Of a stretch of DNA of 64,000 bases, positions 9,678-19,216 are shown piece by piece. The first letter of the stretch is position 1, and every line of letters begins with the position of its first letter. The stretch comes from JBQTKD01 sp963703165 (GTDB lineage Bacteria; Actinomycetota; Actinomycetes; Sporichthyales; Sporichthyaceae). The notes under the pieces are model-generated. The model worked only from the letters and a program-made list of their open reading frames with translations, ran no database searches and was not told the origin of the DNA. The stretch covers positions 2,852,001 to 2,916,000 of the forward strand of contig OY969798.1 in NCBI GenBank assembly GCA_963703165.1, written 5' to 3'. Both the position numbers and the translations under genes were made by a program.

Positions 9678-10796
9678 ATGAGTCCGAAGAGCAAGGGACG
9701 GCCGCAGGGCCGGGGCAAGCAGAAGAAGCGCGGCGGGGCGCCCGGGTCGCTCTCGGTGGCCGACAAGATCATCAACAATGCGGGCGACCTGGTCGAGGAG
9801 TCGTTGCGGCTGGTCGCCGAGGAGGTCGCCAGCGCCTGGCTCGGCACGTACTGGGTAGCCCGCGATCCGGCGCCGCAGCCCGAGGACGAACTGATCCGCG
9901 ACATCGCGGCCCGGGCCCTGATCCGGCGGACCCCGGAGGCCCTCGCCGCCGTGTACGCGCTGCGGCTGATCGCTCCGCCGCGCGCCCGTGAGGATCTCGA
10001 CGAGGCGATCAAGGCCCTCGCGGCGTCGGGGATCCCGGTGCCGGCGTTCGTCTCCACGCCGGCCGGGGCGGCGACCGGGGCCTGGACCGGGGAGGACCCC
10101 TGGGGATCCCGGCAGGTGCTGTTCGTCGAGTACGGCGGCCCCACCCCGCACGTCATGCTCGCCGACATCGCGCACCTCGGCGGCAGTTCGGACGTCGAGG
10201 AACTGGCGCTGCTCGACGCCGGCCTGGCCGCGCGCTGGGACCAGATCATGGCCGAGGACGAGTTCCCGGTCGTGCTGTCCTCGATCCCTGTCGAGGATGC
10301 GCTCGCCCAGTTGGCCCGGCTGCTGAAGCTGACCGACGGGGCCCCGGACCGAGCCGAGGCGACCGACTACTTCGCGGTGCGCTCGTTGGCGCACGCCCGC
10401 TGCGTCGGCGTCGAGCCGGCCGAGTGGGAGCCGACGGTCGCCTCGGAGGAGGAGGTGGCCGCCCTGGTGGAGGAGTTCCGGTCCGCCGGTGGTCCCGTCG
10501 ATGACGTCGCGGAGGCGATGGTCGGCCTGCTCGTCGAGTACGGGCAGGAGAACCTGCGCAACGGGCTGCTGTCCTGGACCCCGGACGACGTCGGGGTGTT
10601 CCTGCTCGAGTGGTTGCCCGACACCGTCGAGATGGACGCGGCGGCGCAGGCCGTGGCGTTGGACGTCACCAAGGCCTGGGTGCGGTTCGCGTTGGGCAAG
10701 CGAGGACTCGAGCAGCGCTGGATCGACCTGGCGTTGGAGATCCCCGACGAGGTCGCCGACGAGTTCGCGAAGGTGTGCGCCGAGCCGAACGAGTGA
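9678..10796 (+). CDS. Conserved-looking hypothetical protein
   Basis: A 372-residue soluble, acidic protein whose first 25 residues are Lys/Arg/Gly rich (KGRPQGRGKQKKR), followed by largely helical sequence. The codon pattern is that of a real gene and no competing frame is plausible. I recognise no domain. The basic tail could bind nucleic acid, but this is only suggested by composition. It follows the phosphatase gene by 61 nt in the same direction and may share its transcript; a hairpin lies 25 nt after its stop. Confidence 0.7.
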   Translation: MSPKSKGRPQGRGKQKKRGGAPGSLSVADKIINNAGDLVEESLRLVAEEVASAWLGTYWVARDPAPQPEDELIRDIAARALIRRTPEALAAVYALRLIAPPRAREDLDEAIKALAASGIPVPAFVSTPAGAATGAWTGEDPWGSRQVLFVEYGGPTPHVMLADIAHLGGSSDVEELALLDAGLAARWDQIMAEDEFPVVLSSIPVEDALAQLARLLKLTDGAPDRAEATDYFAVRSLAHARCVGVEPAEWEPTVASEEEVAALVEEFRSAGGPVDDVAEAMVGLLVEYGQENLRNGLLSWTPDDVGVFLLEWLPDTVEMDAAAQAVALDVTKAWVRFALGKRGLEQRWIDLALEIPDEVADEFAKVCAEPNE

Positions 10797-10820
10797 CATC
10801 GATCGAGAACGAGTGAGGTT

Positions 10821-10854
10821 GCGGCGCGTACCCGATACAGGGCCTACGCGCCGC
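10821..10854 (+). terminator. Hairpin between hypothetical gene and SDR
   Basis: GCGGCGCGTA at 10821-10830 pairs perfectly with TACGCGCCGC at 10845-10854 around a 14-nt loop. It lies between two co-directional genes, 24 nt after one and 14 nt before the next. It lacks a T-run, so it could be a weak terminator or an operator for the SDR gene. Confidence 0.45.
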
Positions 10855-10868
10855 ATTAGGTTGGAACC

Positions 10869-11762
10869 ATGCCGCACTGGACCGTCGCCGATCTGGCGGA
10901 CCAGACCGGTCGGACGGTGATCGTGACCGGCGCGAGCAGCGGCATCGGCACGACGGTCGCTGCGGCGTTGGCGCGCAAAGGTGCGCGGGTCGTGCTCGCG
11001 GTACGAGACACCGCCAAGGGCGCGAACGTCGCGGCTGAACTGGTCGCCTCGGACTTGGCCGGCCGCACCGAGGTTCGCCGCCTCGATCTCGCGGACCTGT
11101 CCTCGGTGCGTGCGTTCGCGGCGGACTGGACCGATCCGATCGACGTGCTCATCAACAACGCCGGTCTGATGCTGGTGCCGCGTGGGAAGACCGTCGACGG
11201 TTTCGAGACGCACATCGGGGTCAACCACCTCGGGCACTTCGCGTTGACCAACCTGCTGTTGCCGCACATCACCGACCGCGTCGTCACCGTCTCCTCCCTG
11301 GCGCACCGCCTGGGTCGGGTCCGCGTCGACGATCTGAACTACGAGCGGCGGCGCTATCACCGTGCCCCGGCCTACGCCGCGTCCAAGCTCGCGAATCTGC
11401 TGTTCACCCACGAACTGCACCGCCGGCTGCGTGCCGCCGGGTCGGATGTGCGGGCGATGGCCGCGCACCCGGGGTACTCCCGCACCGCGTTGGGCACGCA
11501 CACCGGCAGCCCGTTGCTCGCGGCCGGGCTCAATCTCAGCGACCTCGTGGCGCAGGACTCCGTCTCCGGTGGTTGGCCCACGTTGTTCGCGGCCACCGTC
11601 GATCTGCCGTCGAACAGTTACGCCGGACCGGCAGGCCTCGGCGAGTTCCGCGGCGAAGCAAGGTTGGTGTCGGCCAGGCGTAAGGCGCACGACGATCGCA
11701 CCGCCCGGGCGCTCTGGGAGCTCTCCGGTGAACTGACCAAGACGGAATTTCCCGAGGGCTAG
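10869..11762 (+). CDS. Short-chain dehydrogenase/reductase
   Basis: A 297-residue classical SDR: cofactor glycine motif TGASSGIG near residue 19, NNAG near 96, catalytic Ser in TVSSLAH and the YAASK catalytic tyrosine-lysine pair near 171-175. The length and the NHLGHFALTNLLL segment resemble the retinol dehydrogenase/WWOX-like or oxidoreductase branch common in actinobacteria. It probably reduces or oxidises a hydrophobic carbonyl/alcohol with NAD(P); the substrate is unknown. The next gene follows 8 nt later, so they are likely cotranscribed. Confidence 0.88.
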   Translation: MPHWTVADLADQTGRTVIVTGASSGIGTTVAAALARKGARVVLAVRDTAKGANVAAELVASDLAGRTEVRRLDLADLSSVRAFAADWTDPIDVLINNAGLMLVPRGKTVDGFETHIGVNHLGHFALTNLLLPHITDRVVTVSSLAHRLGRVRVDDLNYERRRYHRAPAYAASKLANLLFTHELHRRLRAAGSDVRAMAAHPGYSRTALGTHTGSPLLAAGLNLSDLVAQDSVSGGWPTLFAATVDLPSNSYAGPAGLGEFRGEARLVSARRKAHDDRTARALWELSGELTKTEFPEG

Positions 11763-11770
11763 GACAGACG

Positions 11771-12817
11771 ATGAGCAGGGTCGGGGTGGGACTTCGGCGG
11801 GGCGGCCGTGGAGCTGCCGAGGAGGTGCGCGGGTACCTCACCGGGTCCGAACCGGGGACCGACGCCGTGAAGATCGGCTCGGCCGAGGAGGCCTGGACCA
11901 ATTTGATCGGAGCCGACGTCCTCGCCGCCGTGCGTGCGGTCCGTCGTCCCTCCGGCGAGGTCGTCCTGCCCGACCGCCGCCTGGTCCGCGCCGCCGCCCG
12001 GCTCACCGACTCCGCCGCGGGACGCGAGGACGAACTCGTCGGCGCGATCGCGGACGCGGGGCCGACCCTCGGTGCGTACCTCATGCTGCTGGCCGCGACC
12101 GGCCGCAGCCTCGACACGATGCTGGGCCTCGCCAAGCACGCCGGCATCCACCGCCGCGAACCGTCCTGGCTGCACCGACACCTGGGCATGCTCGAGGCCG
12201 TCCTCGGCCCGGCCGCCTACACCGACGACGACGGCGCCGCGCTGCGTCTGCGGCAGCTCAACCCGAGCACCAACCACGCCGCCACGATTGTGCTGATGCG
12301 GGTGCGCCTGGACCCGGCGTTCGCGCTGTGGCTGACCACCGGGGTGCACGTCGAGAACGAACGCGAGCCCGACTGGCTGCCGTTCGAACAGCGCTTCCGC
12401 GCCCAGCAGCAGGCCGTCGCCGCCCGCATCGCGCGCTCCGGCAGCGGCCCGCTGACGCGGCTCCTCGGTGCCCCGCCCTCCACCGCGCTGCCGCAGTTCG
12501 TGAACCGCTTCACCCGCCTGACCGGCGCCCGCTTCGGCTGGTTCGACGTCGACGACCTCGAGCCCGAGCAGATCCGGCACGCCGTCGACGTGGTGTTCGC
12601 CGGCGTCCGCGCCGGCGTCCCGGTACCTCTGGCCGTCACCGGTTCCGACGACCGCCACCTCGTCCTGGGCCTGTCCGTCGAATCGGACCGCACCCTGCTC
12701 GCCTACGACCCGGCCGCCGGCGCCGTCATCGCCCTCAACCTCGACGAGGCCGCCGCCCGACGCCCAGCCCCCGACCGCGTCGACGGCCTTCTGCTCCCCA
12801 GCCTCCTCGACCCCTGA
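11771..12817 (+). CDS. Hypothetical protein
   Basis: A 348-residue protein with good actinobacterial codon bias and an Ala/Arg/Asp-rich, probably helical N-terminal half. There is no signal peptide or membrane segment. I do not recognise the family. It starts with ATG after GGACAG and sits 8 nt behind the SDR, so it is probably in one operon with it. The gene ends at a repeat-bearing junction where it converges with dedA. Confidence 0.65.
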   Translation: MSRVGVGLRRGGRGAAEEVRGYLTGSEPGTDAVKIGSAEEAWTNLIGADVLAAVRAVRRPSGEVVLPDRRLVRAAARLTDSAAGREDELVGAIADAGPTLGAYLMLLAATGRSLDTMLGLAKHAGIHRREPSWLHRHLGMLEAVLGPAAYTDDDGAALRLRQLNPSTNHAATIVLMRVRLDPAFALWLTTGVHVENEREPDWLPFEQRFRAQQQAVAARIARSGSGPLTRLLGAPPSTALPQFVNRFTRLTGARFGWFDVDDLEPEQIRHAVDVVFAGVRAGVPVPLAVTGSDDRHLVLGLSVESDRTLLAYDPAAGAVIALNLDEAAARRPAPDRVDGLLLPSLLDP

Positions 12818-12839
12818 CCTCACCTCCGGTCGCAAATTT

Positions 12840-12929
12840 CCCCGAGAGTGCAATTTTCGTACGCGCTCAACAGGACAAACCGGGGCAAACCACCCGGGAT
12901 TTCGCCCCGAGAGTGCAATTTTCGTACGC
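12840..12929. repeat. Two 25-bp direct repeats in a convergent junction
   Basis: The same 25 bases, with core GAGAGTGCAATTTTCGTACG, occur at 12840-12864 and 12905-12929, period 65. The repeat is AT-richer than everything around it and lies exactly between two converging genes (stops at 12817 and 12946). It looks like a dispersed intergenic element or a pair of protein-binding sites rather than a terminator. Confidence 0.8.
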
Positions 12930-12945
12930 CCGGGGGGCCGGACCG

Positions 12946-13593
12946 TCAGGCGGCGGGACCGGCGGGGGTGGTCGAGTTGTCGCGGGCGGCGACGTTGCGC
13001 CGTGAGCGACGGACCTCCAGCAGCACCGGCACGAGGGACAGCACGACGACGCCGGCGATGATCGGGAGCAGGTACTTGTCGATGTTCTCGATGCGGTCGC
13101 CGACGGTGTAGCCGACGAGCGTCACGGGGATCGTCCAGATGACGCCGCTGATGATGTTCCACATCGTGAACGTGCGCACCGGGATCTGCAGCGTGCCGGC
13201 GAGGGGGTTGACGACGGTCCGCACGATCGGGATGAACCGGCCGAGGATCATCGCCTTCGCGAAGCCGAAGCGCTCCAGATGGCCCTGCGCCCGTCCGGCG
13301 GCTTCGGTCAGCTTGGGCCGCTTCGCGTTGTCGAGCAGGACCGGTCCGGCACGCCGACCGATCAGGTACCCGACCTGGGCGCCGATGATCGCGCCCCCGC
13401 AGGAACAGAGCAGACCGATGAGCAGCGGGATGTGCACGGTGTCGTTGTCATTGGCCAGGACTCCCGCAGTGAACAGCAGCGAGTCCCCGGGCAGGAAGAA
13501 CCCGACGAGCAGCCCGGTCTCGGTGAACATGACCAGGAACAGGGCAATGGGGCCCAGGGTTTCCAGCCAGTCCGTGGCGTGCAGCGGATTCAC
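12946..13593 (-). CDS. DedA family (SNARE-associated/VTT domain) membrane protein
   Basis: A 215-residue integral membrane protein with the DedA hallmarks: ETGLLVGFFLPGDSLLF near residue 26, GYLIGRRAG, and GRFIPIVRT followed by NPLAGTLQIP. The VTT family members are implicated in phospholipid (undecaprenyl phosphate or aminophospholipid) flipping and membrane homeostasis. Five to six membrane segments are apparent, with a basic C-terminal tail. It starts with GTG at 13593 and is divergent from the secreted propeller gene at 13783. Confidence 0.93.
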   Translation of the reverse strand: MNPLHATDWLETLGPIALFLVMFTETGLLVGFFLPGDSLLFTAGVLANDNDTVHIPLLIGLLCSCGGAIIGAQVGYLIGRRAGPVLLDNAKRPKLTEAAGRAQGHLERFGFAKAMILGRFIPIVRTVVNPLAGTLQIPVRTFTMWNIISGVIWTIPVTLVGYTVGDRIENIDKYLLPIIAGVVVLSLVPVLLEVRRSRRNVAARDNSTTPAGPAA

Positions 13594-13782
13594 GTTGCCA
13601 GCCTAAGTGTCCGGGGCACGCTCGGAGCCCGCCACGCGAATGTCGCCGATCTTGTCCTCCAACGTGTTACCCGCTCCGACCGTTCCGACCATTACCCGTT
13701 GGGCCACTCGGGGCATGCGCATTTGCCGACACAACGGGCGGCGCCGGGGTTGAATGGCCGAGATCGACGGGCGGGGGCACGC

Positions 13783-15432
13783 ATGTGGGGTAACCGGAGC
13801 AGGGCGCTGTGCGTCGTGCTGTTCGCCGGGACCCTGCTCGGTGCCGCGATGGTGCCTGGCGCGACGGCCGAGACCGCTCCGGGTCCGGCTCGGGTTCACC
13901 TCGGCGCCCGCGACGTGCAGGCCGACGCCGCCCTGTTCGGCGCGCCGTCGATCTCCGCCGACGGGTCGCGGGTCGCGTTCGCCTCGGCCGCGGACAACCT
14001 CGTCCCCGATGACACCAACGACGCCATCGACGTGTTCGTCCGGGACCGGCGTGCCCGCACGACCGTCCGGGTCAGCGTCGCCACCCTCGGTCTGGAGGGC
14101 CTCGGCGCCAGCATGTCCCCGGTGATCTCCGCCGACGGCCGTTGGGTGGCCTTCACCTCCTACGCCTCCAACCTGACCCTGGGGGACCTCAACGGGATCA
14201 CCGGCGCAGGGTCCGACGTCTTCGTCCACGACCTGGCCACCCACTCGACGGTCAAGATCAGCGGCCCCGCGTTCGGGCTGGCCGAGGGGGAGAGCGACTT
14301 CGCCTCGATCAGCGCCAACGGCCGGTACGTCGCCTTCGACTCCACCGCCGCGAACCTGGTGCCCGGGGACACCAACGGCACCGGGGACGTCTTTCTCTGG
14401 GACCGCGCGGACTCCTCGCTGCGCCGGGTGAGCGAGTCACGCGACGGCGGACAGGCCGACGCCGGCAGTGGCCTGGCCTCGATCAGCGCCGACGGGTCCC
14501 GCGTCGCGTTCGTGTCCGCGGCGCCCGACCTCGTCGCTGACGACACCAACGGTTACGTCGACGCCTTCGTCGCCGACGTGCGCACCCGGACGGTCCAGCG
14601 GGTGAACGTGACCTCGGACGGCACGCAGGCCCAGGGCGACGCGGACAGCGTCACGCTGTCCGGCGACGGACGCACCGCGGCGGTCGTGACCGCCTGGCCG
14701 CTGAGCACGGAGGACAAGGACTTCTCCTTCGACGTCTACACCCATGATCTGAGGACCCGTCAGACTCGGCTGATCAGTTCCGGCGAGGCAGGCGAGGGAG
14801 TGTTCCAGCCGCGGGCGTCCTACGGCCCGGCGTTGTCCGACGACGGCCACACGATCGTCTGGTCCGCGGGCGACGCGGACCCGAGCCCGGGCGGGCCGCC
14901 CCCCGGATCGCAGGTGTGGCTGCGCGACCTGCGCACCGGAACGGCCCGGATGATCTCCACCGCGCCGACGGGCAGCCCCGACGACGTCAGCCACGGCGCC
15001 GCGATCTCCGGGGACGGGACGCACGTCGCGTTCGCCTCCAGCGCGCAGAACCTCGTGCCCTTCGACAACAACCACGCCTCGGATGCGTTCGTGGTCGACC
15101 TCGGTGAGCGGCGCTACGCGCCGGGTGGCCCGACGTCCATGCCGCGCGACGTCTACGCGCCGGACACCGCGATCACCTCCGGCCCACCGCCGGCCGAACC
15201 GACACCGGCACCGGCCCGGTTCACCTTCGCCGCGGACGAGGCCGACGTCCGGTTCCAGTGCCGCCTGGACGCGGACCCGGAGACGGTCGGCGAGAACGAG
15301 CGCTGGTCCACGTGCCCCGCGCAGCACACGGTGCTTGCCCCGCGGGGGAAGCACAAACTCGAGGTCCGCGCGGTCGACGCCGCGGGTAACGCCGACGACT
15401 CACCTGCCCAGCGGGTCTTCGTCCTGCGCTGA
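13783..15432 (+). CDS. Secreted PD40/TolB-like beta-propeller protein, intact copy
   Basis: A 549-residue exported protein. Residues 1-30 form a signal peptide (RSRALCVVLFAGTLLG...ATA). There follow at least six propeller blades of the form SADGRWVAFTSYASNL..GD.N, the PD40/TolB pattern. A C-terminal Ig-like domain (about 450-549) includes FTFAADEADVRFQC and a paired cysteine. The function is probably binding or scaffolding at the cell surface; no enzymatic residues are evident. ATG 13783 is chosen because the signal peptide begins there; the open frame upstream to 13279 is antisense to dedA. It is the first of three tandem paralogues. Confidence 0.85.
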   Translation: MWGNRSRALCVVLFAGTLLGAAMVPGATAETAPGPARVHLGARDVQADAALFGAPSISADGSRVAFASAADNLVPDDTNDAIDVFVRDRRARTTVRVSVATLGLEGLGASMSPVISADGRWVAFTSYASNLTLGDLNGITGAGSDVFVHDLATHSTVKISGPAFGLAEGESDFASISANGRYVAFDSTAANLVPGDTNGTGDVFLWDRADSSLRRVSESRDGGQADAGSGLASISADGSRVAFVSAAPDLVADDTNGYVDAFVADVRTRTVQRVNVTSDGTQAQGDADSVTLSGDGRTAAVVTAWPLSTEDKDFSFDVYTHDLRTRQTRLISSGEAGEGVFQPRASYGPALSDDGHTIVWSAGDADPSPGGPPPGSQVWLRDLRTGTARMISTAPTGSPDDVSHGAAISGDGTHVAFASSAQNLVPFDNNHASDAFVVDLGERRYAPGGPTSMPRDVYAPDTAITSGPPPAEPTPAPARFTFAADEADVRFQCRLDADPETVGENERWSTCPAQHTVLAPRGKHKLEVRAVDAAGNADDSPAQRVFVLR

Positions 15433-15564
15433 CTGCGCTGAATCCTCATGTGACACGGCAGACAGTTGGCCACGCCACATCACTGCTTGCCCCACCTGCT
15501 CGGTGGGCATCAACTCCGCATCGGGGGGATCACATCAATTAATTGACCGGGGGACCGGAGAGAC

Positions 15565-16930
15565 ATGATGCAGGGGATCAGCCGGCGAGCAGGAGCAGTA
15601 GCGGTCGGCGCACTCATGGCCGTGACCGTTCCCGGGGTCGCGGTCGCGGCGCCACCGGGGACGGGGCCCGCGGTCGACCTTCCGGGCATCGCGCGCGTGC
15701 ACCTCGGAACCGACGATGTCCAGGCCGACGGTGAGGTGTTCGGTCAGCCGTCGATCTCCGCCGACGGATCCAAGGTCGCCTTCGCCTCCGACGCCGACAA
15801 CCTCGTGCCCGGGGACACCAACGACGCCTACGACGTGTTCGTCCGTGACCGGAACTCAGGAACCACGACGCGGGTCAGCGTCTCCACCGCCGGCCGCCAA
15901 ACACTCGCCCCGAGCCACACCCCCGTCATCTCCGCCGACGGCCGCTGGGTCGCCTTCACCTCCTACGCCTCCAACCTCACCCCGGGTGACCTCAACGCCG
16001 TGAGCGGTTCCGGCGTCACCGGCTCCGGGGCCGACGTGTTTCTGCACGACCTGACCGAGCACACGACCGTGCGGGTCAGCCGCTCGATGATCGGGTGGGC
16101 CGACGGGGAGAGCGACTTCGCGGCGATCAGTGCCGACGGCCGGTTCGTCGCGTTCGACTCCACCGCGGACAACCTTGTCCCCGGCGACACCAACAATGTC
16201 GGCGACGTGTACGTGTGGGATCGGCGTATCTCGTCGGTGCGGCGGGTCAGCGAGAACGCGTCCGGCGTCCAGGGCGACGCGGGCAGTGGCCTGCCCGCCA
16301 TCAGCAACGACGGATCCAAGATCGCCTTCATCTCCAACGCCGCCAACCTGATCAGTGGGGACACCAACGGGTACCGGGACGCCTTCGTCGCGGACCTGGG
16401 CTCCCGCGAGGTGCGCCGGGTCGGCCTGACCGCCGCCGGCCGCCAGCCGGTCGGCGACGCGGAGAGCGTCACCCTCTCCGGCGACGGGGCGACCGCCGCG
16501 GTGGTCACCGCGGTACCCCTGAGCAAGGCTGACAGAACTTCGTCGCCGACGTCTACGCCTCCGACGTGCGCACCGGCACTTCGCGGTTGATCAGCTGGGG
16601 ATCGGGCGGGGCCGAGTTCAGCCAGCCGCCGCCGTCCTACGACCCTGTGCTGTCGCACGACGGCCGGTTCATCGCCTACACCTCCGGCGAGGGCGACCCC
16701 ACCCACGTCGAGGTCTCGCCGTGGGGGACGCAGGTCTGGCTGCGTGATCTGCGCGGGGGAGCGCCACAGATGGTCTCGCGGCCCCCGAACGGCACCGCGG
16801 ACGACAGCAGTCGCGATGCGTCGATCAGCGCCGACGGCACGCACGTCGCGTTCGCCTCCGACGCCAGAACCTCGTGCCCTTCGACGACAACCAGTCCTCC
16901 GACGCCTTCGTCGTGGATCTGCGCCGCTGA
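15565..16930 (+). pseudogene. PD40 beta-propeller paralogue with two single-base frameshifts
   Basis: Starts with ATG, has a signal peptide ending near VAVAA, and matches the preceding gene blade for blade. Near 16533 the expected ADKNFVADVY is broken: GACAGAAC reads as GACAAGAAC with one A missing. Near 16864 the expected DAQNLVP is broken: GACGCCAG appears to be GACGCGCAG missing one G. Restoring both bases gives about 455 residues ending VVDLRR at a TGA at 16930. That copy also lacks the C-terminal Ig-like domain of its neighbours. It is either a decaying duplicate or a sequence with two indel errors. Confidence 0.75.
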
Positions 16931-16958
16931 CCTTCATGGGACACGGGCCGTTCGACCC

Positions 16959-18380
16959 ATGTCCAAGTCGTCCCCCTGGCGACCTGCTCGAACCGTTCGT
17001 CCGACGACGCCTCCCGCCCCCGCGACGAGGATGTCGGTACCGGGATGCACCGGACGAACAGGACACGGCCCGTCGATCAGCGCCGACGGCCGCTACGTCA
17101 CCTTCACCTCCTACGCCCCGAACCTCACCAGCGGCGACCGCAACTCCGCCACCGGCGGATCGGACATCTTCGTGCGCGACTTGAAGGCCGGTACGACCGT
17201 GCGGATCAGCAAGCCCAACGCGGGCGTCTCGTCCAACGGCGAGAGCGACTGGGCCTCGATCAGCGCCGACGGTCGGTACGTCGTCTTCGACTCGATCGCC
17301 ACCAATCCTGTTTCCGGCGACGGCAACAAGCACGGCGACGTGTTCCGGTGGACCGCGAAGACGGGCAAGCTCGCCCGGATCAGCACCACCGCCGCGGGCA
17401 AGAGCGCCGTCAACGGCGGCAGCGGTCTCGCGTCGATCAGTGCCGACGGCAACCGCATCGCGTTCGTGTCCGCCGCGACGAACCTCGTGTCCGGCGACAC
17501 CAACGACATCGCCGACGCGTTCGTGAAGGACCTGAGCACCGGCACGGTGACCCGCGTCAACCGTCGCGCCGACAAGACGCAGACCTGGGGCCCGGCCGAC
17601 GACCCGAAGATCTCCGCCGACGGCAGGCGCGTCGCGTTCTCCACCTACGACCAGCTCGCCGCCGCCGACACCGACTGGACCTCGGACATCTACGTGCGGG
17701 ACCTGAGCTCCGGGCGCATGACACTGGTCAGCGGCCGGCTCGGCACAGACGTCGACGCCGTGAACGTGCGCGGCGACTCCTATGGCGCCGCGATCAGCCG
17801 CGACGGTCGCTACGTCGCGTTCACCTCCGCCGCCGGTGACCTGCTCGACGAGCTCGTGCCCGGTGGCTCGCAGGTGTACGTGAAGGACCTGAGCACCGGC
17901 GCCGTGCGCCTCCTGTCGGTCGGCCGCGGTGGGCAGGCGGCCGACGAGACCAGCCACGCGGTCGCGATCACGCCCGACGGTGCGCACGTGGCCTTCGCGT
18001 CCAACGCGCAGAACCTGGTGCGGTGGGACAACAACCACTCCGAGGACCTGTTCGTGGCCGACCTGGCCGGGGCGAGCTACCGGGCCTGGGAGCTGCCCTC
18101 GCGTGACGCCTACGCCGCGGACACCACGATCACCTACGGGCCGATCGGTGAGGTCCTCGCCGAGGACGTCCGCTTCACCTTCGCCGCGAACGAGACCGCT
18201 GTGCGCTACCAGTACCGCGTCGACAACGGCTCGTGGAAGAACGTCGCCGGGTCGGCCCTGACGCTCGACCTGGCCGGCGGCGACCACGTGCTCGACGTCC
18301 GCTCGATCGACGCCGCGGGCAACGTCGAGGACTCCCCGGCCTCCGCGGTCTTCACCGTCATCGCGGGCTCCACCGTCTGA
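16959..18380 (+). CDS. 5'-truncated PD40 beta-propeller paralogue
   Basis: From about residue 44 of this 473-residue frame the sequence falls into register with the second blade of the other two paralogues (SISADGRYVTFTSYAPNL), then runs intact through the propeller to the Ig-like C-terminal domain (FTFAANETAVRYQYRVDNG). There is no signal peptide and the first blade is missing; the 43 residues before it are low-complexity and unlike the family. ATG 16959 is the nearest start, but expression is doubtful. It probably lost its 5' end during a tandem-duplication event. Confidence 0.6.
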   Translation: MSKSSPWRPARTVRPTTPPAPATRMSVPGCTGRTGHGPSISADGRYVTFTSYAPNLTSGDRNSATGGSDIFVRDLKAGTTVRISKPNAGVSSNGESDWASISADGRYVVFDSIATNPVSGDGNKHGDVFRWTAKTGKLARISTTAAGKSAVNGGSGLASISADGNRIAFVSAATNLVSGDTNDIADAFVKDLSTGTVTRVNRRADKTQTWGPADDPKISADGRRVAFSTYDQLAAADTDWTSDIYVRDLSSGRMTLVSGRLGTDVDAVNVRGDSYGAAISRDGRYVAFTSAAGDLLDELVPGGSQVYVKDLSTGAVRLLSVGRGGQAADETSHAVAITPDGAHVAFASNAQNLVRWDNNHSEDLFVADLAGASYRAWELPSRDAYAADTTITYGPIGEVLAEDVRFTFAANETAVRYQYRVDNGSWKNVAGSALTLDLAGGDHVLDVRSIDAAGNVEDSPASAVFTVIAGSTV

Positions 18381-18483
18381 GCGGTGCCCAAGGGGCCGGT
18401 ATTGGTGAGGTTCGTCAGGTTTCTCGGCGGCGAACCGGCGGTAGTCTCGCGAGTGCGGGGGGATGATCTTGATCGGAGACCGC

Positions 18484-18780
18484 ATGCACCGCGTACCGAA
18501 ACGTCTGTCCCGTCGCACCGCGCCGCTGCTGGCCGCGGGCGCGCTGCTCGCGTCGCTGTGGGGCGGCACCTCGACGGCGCAGGCCGCCACCGCGCCGCTT
18601 CCCTCCTCCGCCATCACCGCGTCGGCCTCCGGTCACCACCACGACGACTGGGATGACGACTACGACGAGGACTGGGACGACTACTACGGCGACGACGACG
18701 ATCTCGAGGACTACCCGTACTGCGATCGTCGCGGCAACGGCTACGGCTGCCCCGAGTACGGCTACCCGCCGCACCACTGA
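18484..18780 (+). CDS. Small exported Asp/His-rich protein
   Basis: A 98-residue protein: signal peptide about 1-38 (arginines, then LLAAGALLASLWGG, cleavage after AQA), a short Ser/Ala linker, then GHHHDDWDDDYDEDWDD and more acidic residues, two Cys in YCDRRGNGYGC, and a His-containing tail. The composition suggests extracytoplasmic metal-ion binding; that is inference. ATG 18484 is favoured because GGAG lies 5 nt upstream; ATG 18463 is in frame. No family recognised. Confidence 0.65.
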   Translation: MHRVPKRLSRRTAPLLAAGALLASLWGGTSTAQAATAPLPSSAITASASGHHHDDWDDDYDEDWDDYYGDDDDLEDYPYCDRRGNGYGCPEYGYPPHH

Positions 18781-18864
18781 TCATCGCCCAGGCGTCACCG
18801 GAACCCGCCCCAGCCCGCTGTGGGCGGGCTTCGGCATGCCCGGAGTCTCGAGTCTGACGGACCG

Positions 18865-19191
18865 TCAGCGAGGTTGGATCTCGCCCATCGGGTTCCATCC
18901 GGTGATGGAGTCCGAGTCCGCATAGATGATCTGCGGCTGCTCCGCGACCAGGTCCGGCGCGATCTCCATGAAGTTCGCGACGTGCGCGGTGGCCATGTGC
19001 GCGCCGCCGGCGTCGCCGTCGACGAAGCACTCGGTGGCGACGAAGACGTTGGGGTCGTCCAGACCACGCGACCACTCGAAGAACACGTTGCCCGGTTCCG
19101 AGCTGACGTCCTTCTGATACTGCCGGGCGACCGCGATCCACTCGTCGATGCGCTCAGGGCGGATCGGGAACTTCACGTTGATGAGGATCAT
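18865..19191 (-). CDS. ABM-domain putative quinol monooxygenase
   Basis: A 108-residue ferredoxin-like alpha/beta barrel protein of the antibiotic biosynthesis monooxygenase family: starts MILINVKFPIRPE, then the helix WIAVARQYQKDV and the strand PGNVFFEWSRG. The later ATECFVDGDAGGAHMATAHV is typical, with the conserved His-containing helix. Members are small homodimers that oxidise quinols or aromatic compounds, or are simply stress-linked. It stands 26 nt upstream of, and in the same direction as, the frameshifted nitroreductase, so a common redox role is possible. Confidence 0.85.
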   Translation of the reverse strand: MILINVKFPIRPERIDEWIAVARQYQKDVSSEPGNVFFEWSRGLDDPNVFVATECFVDGDAGGAHMATAHVANFMEIAPDLVAEQPQIIYADSDSITGWNPMGEIQPR

Positions 19192-19216
19192 CCGACGACC
19201 CTAACTCTCTGGCCGC

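Noticed and set aside
15963..18617. An 884-codon minus-strand frame over the propeller genes
   Set aside because: Antisense shadow of repeated blades, no domain, no start signal.
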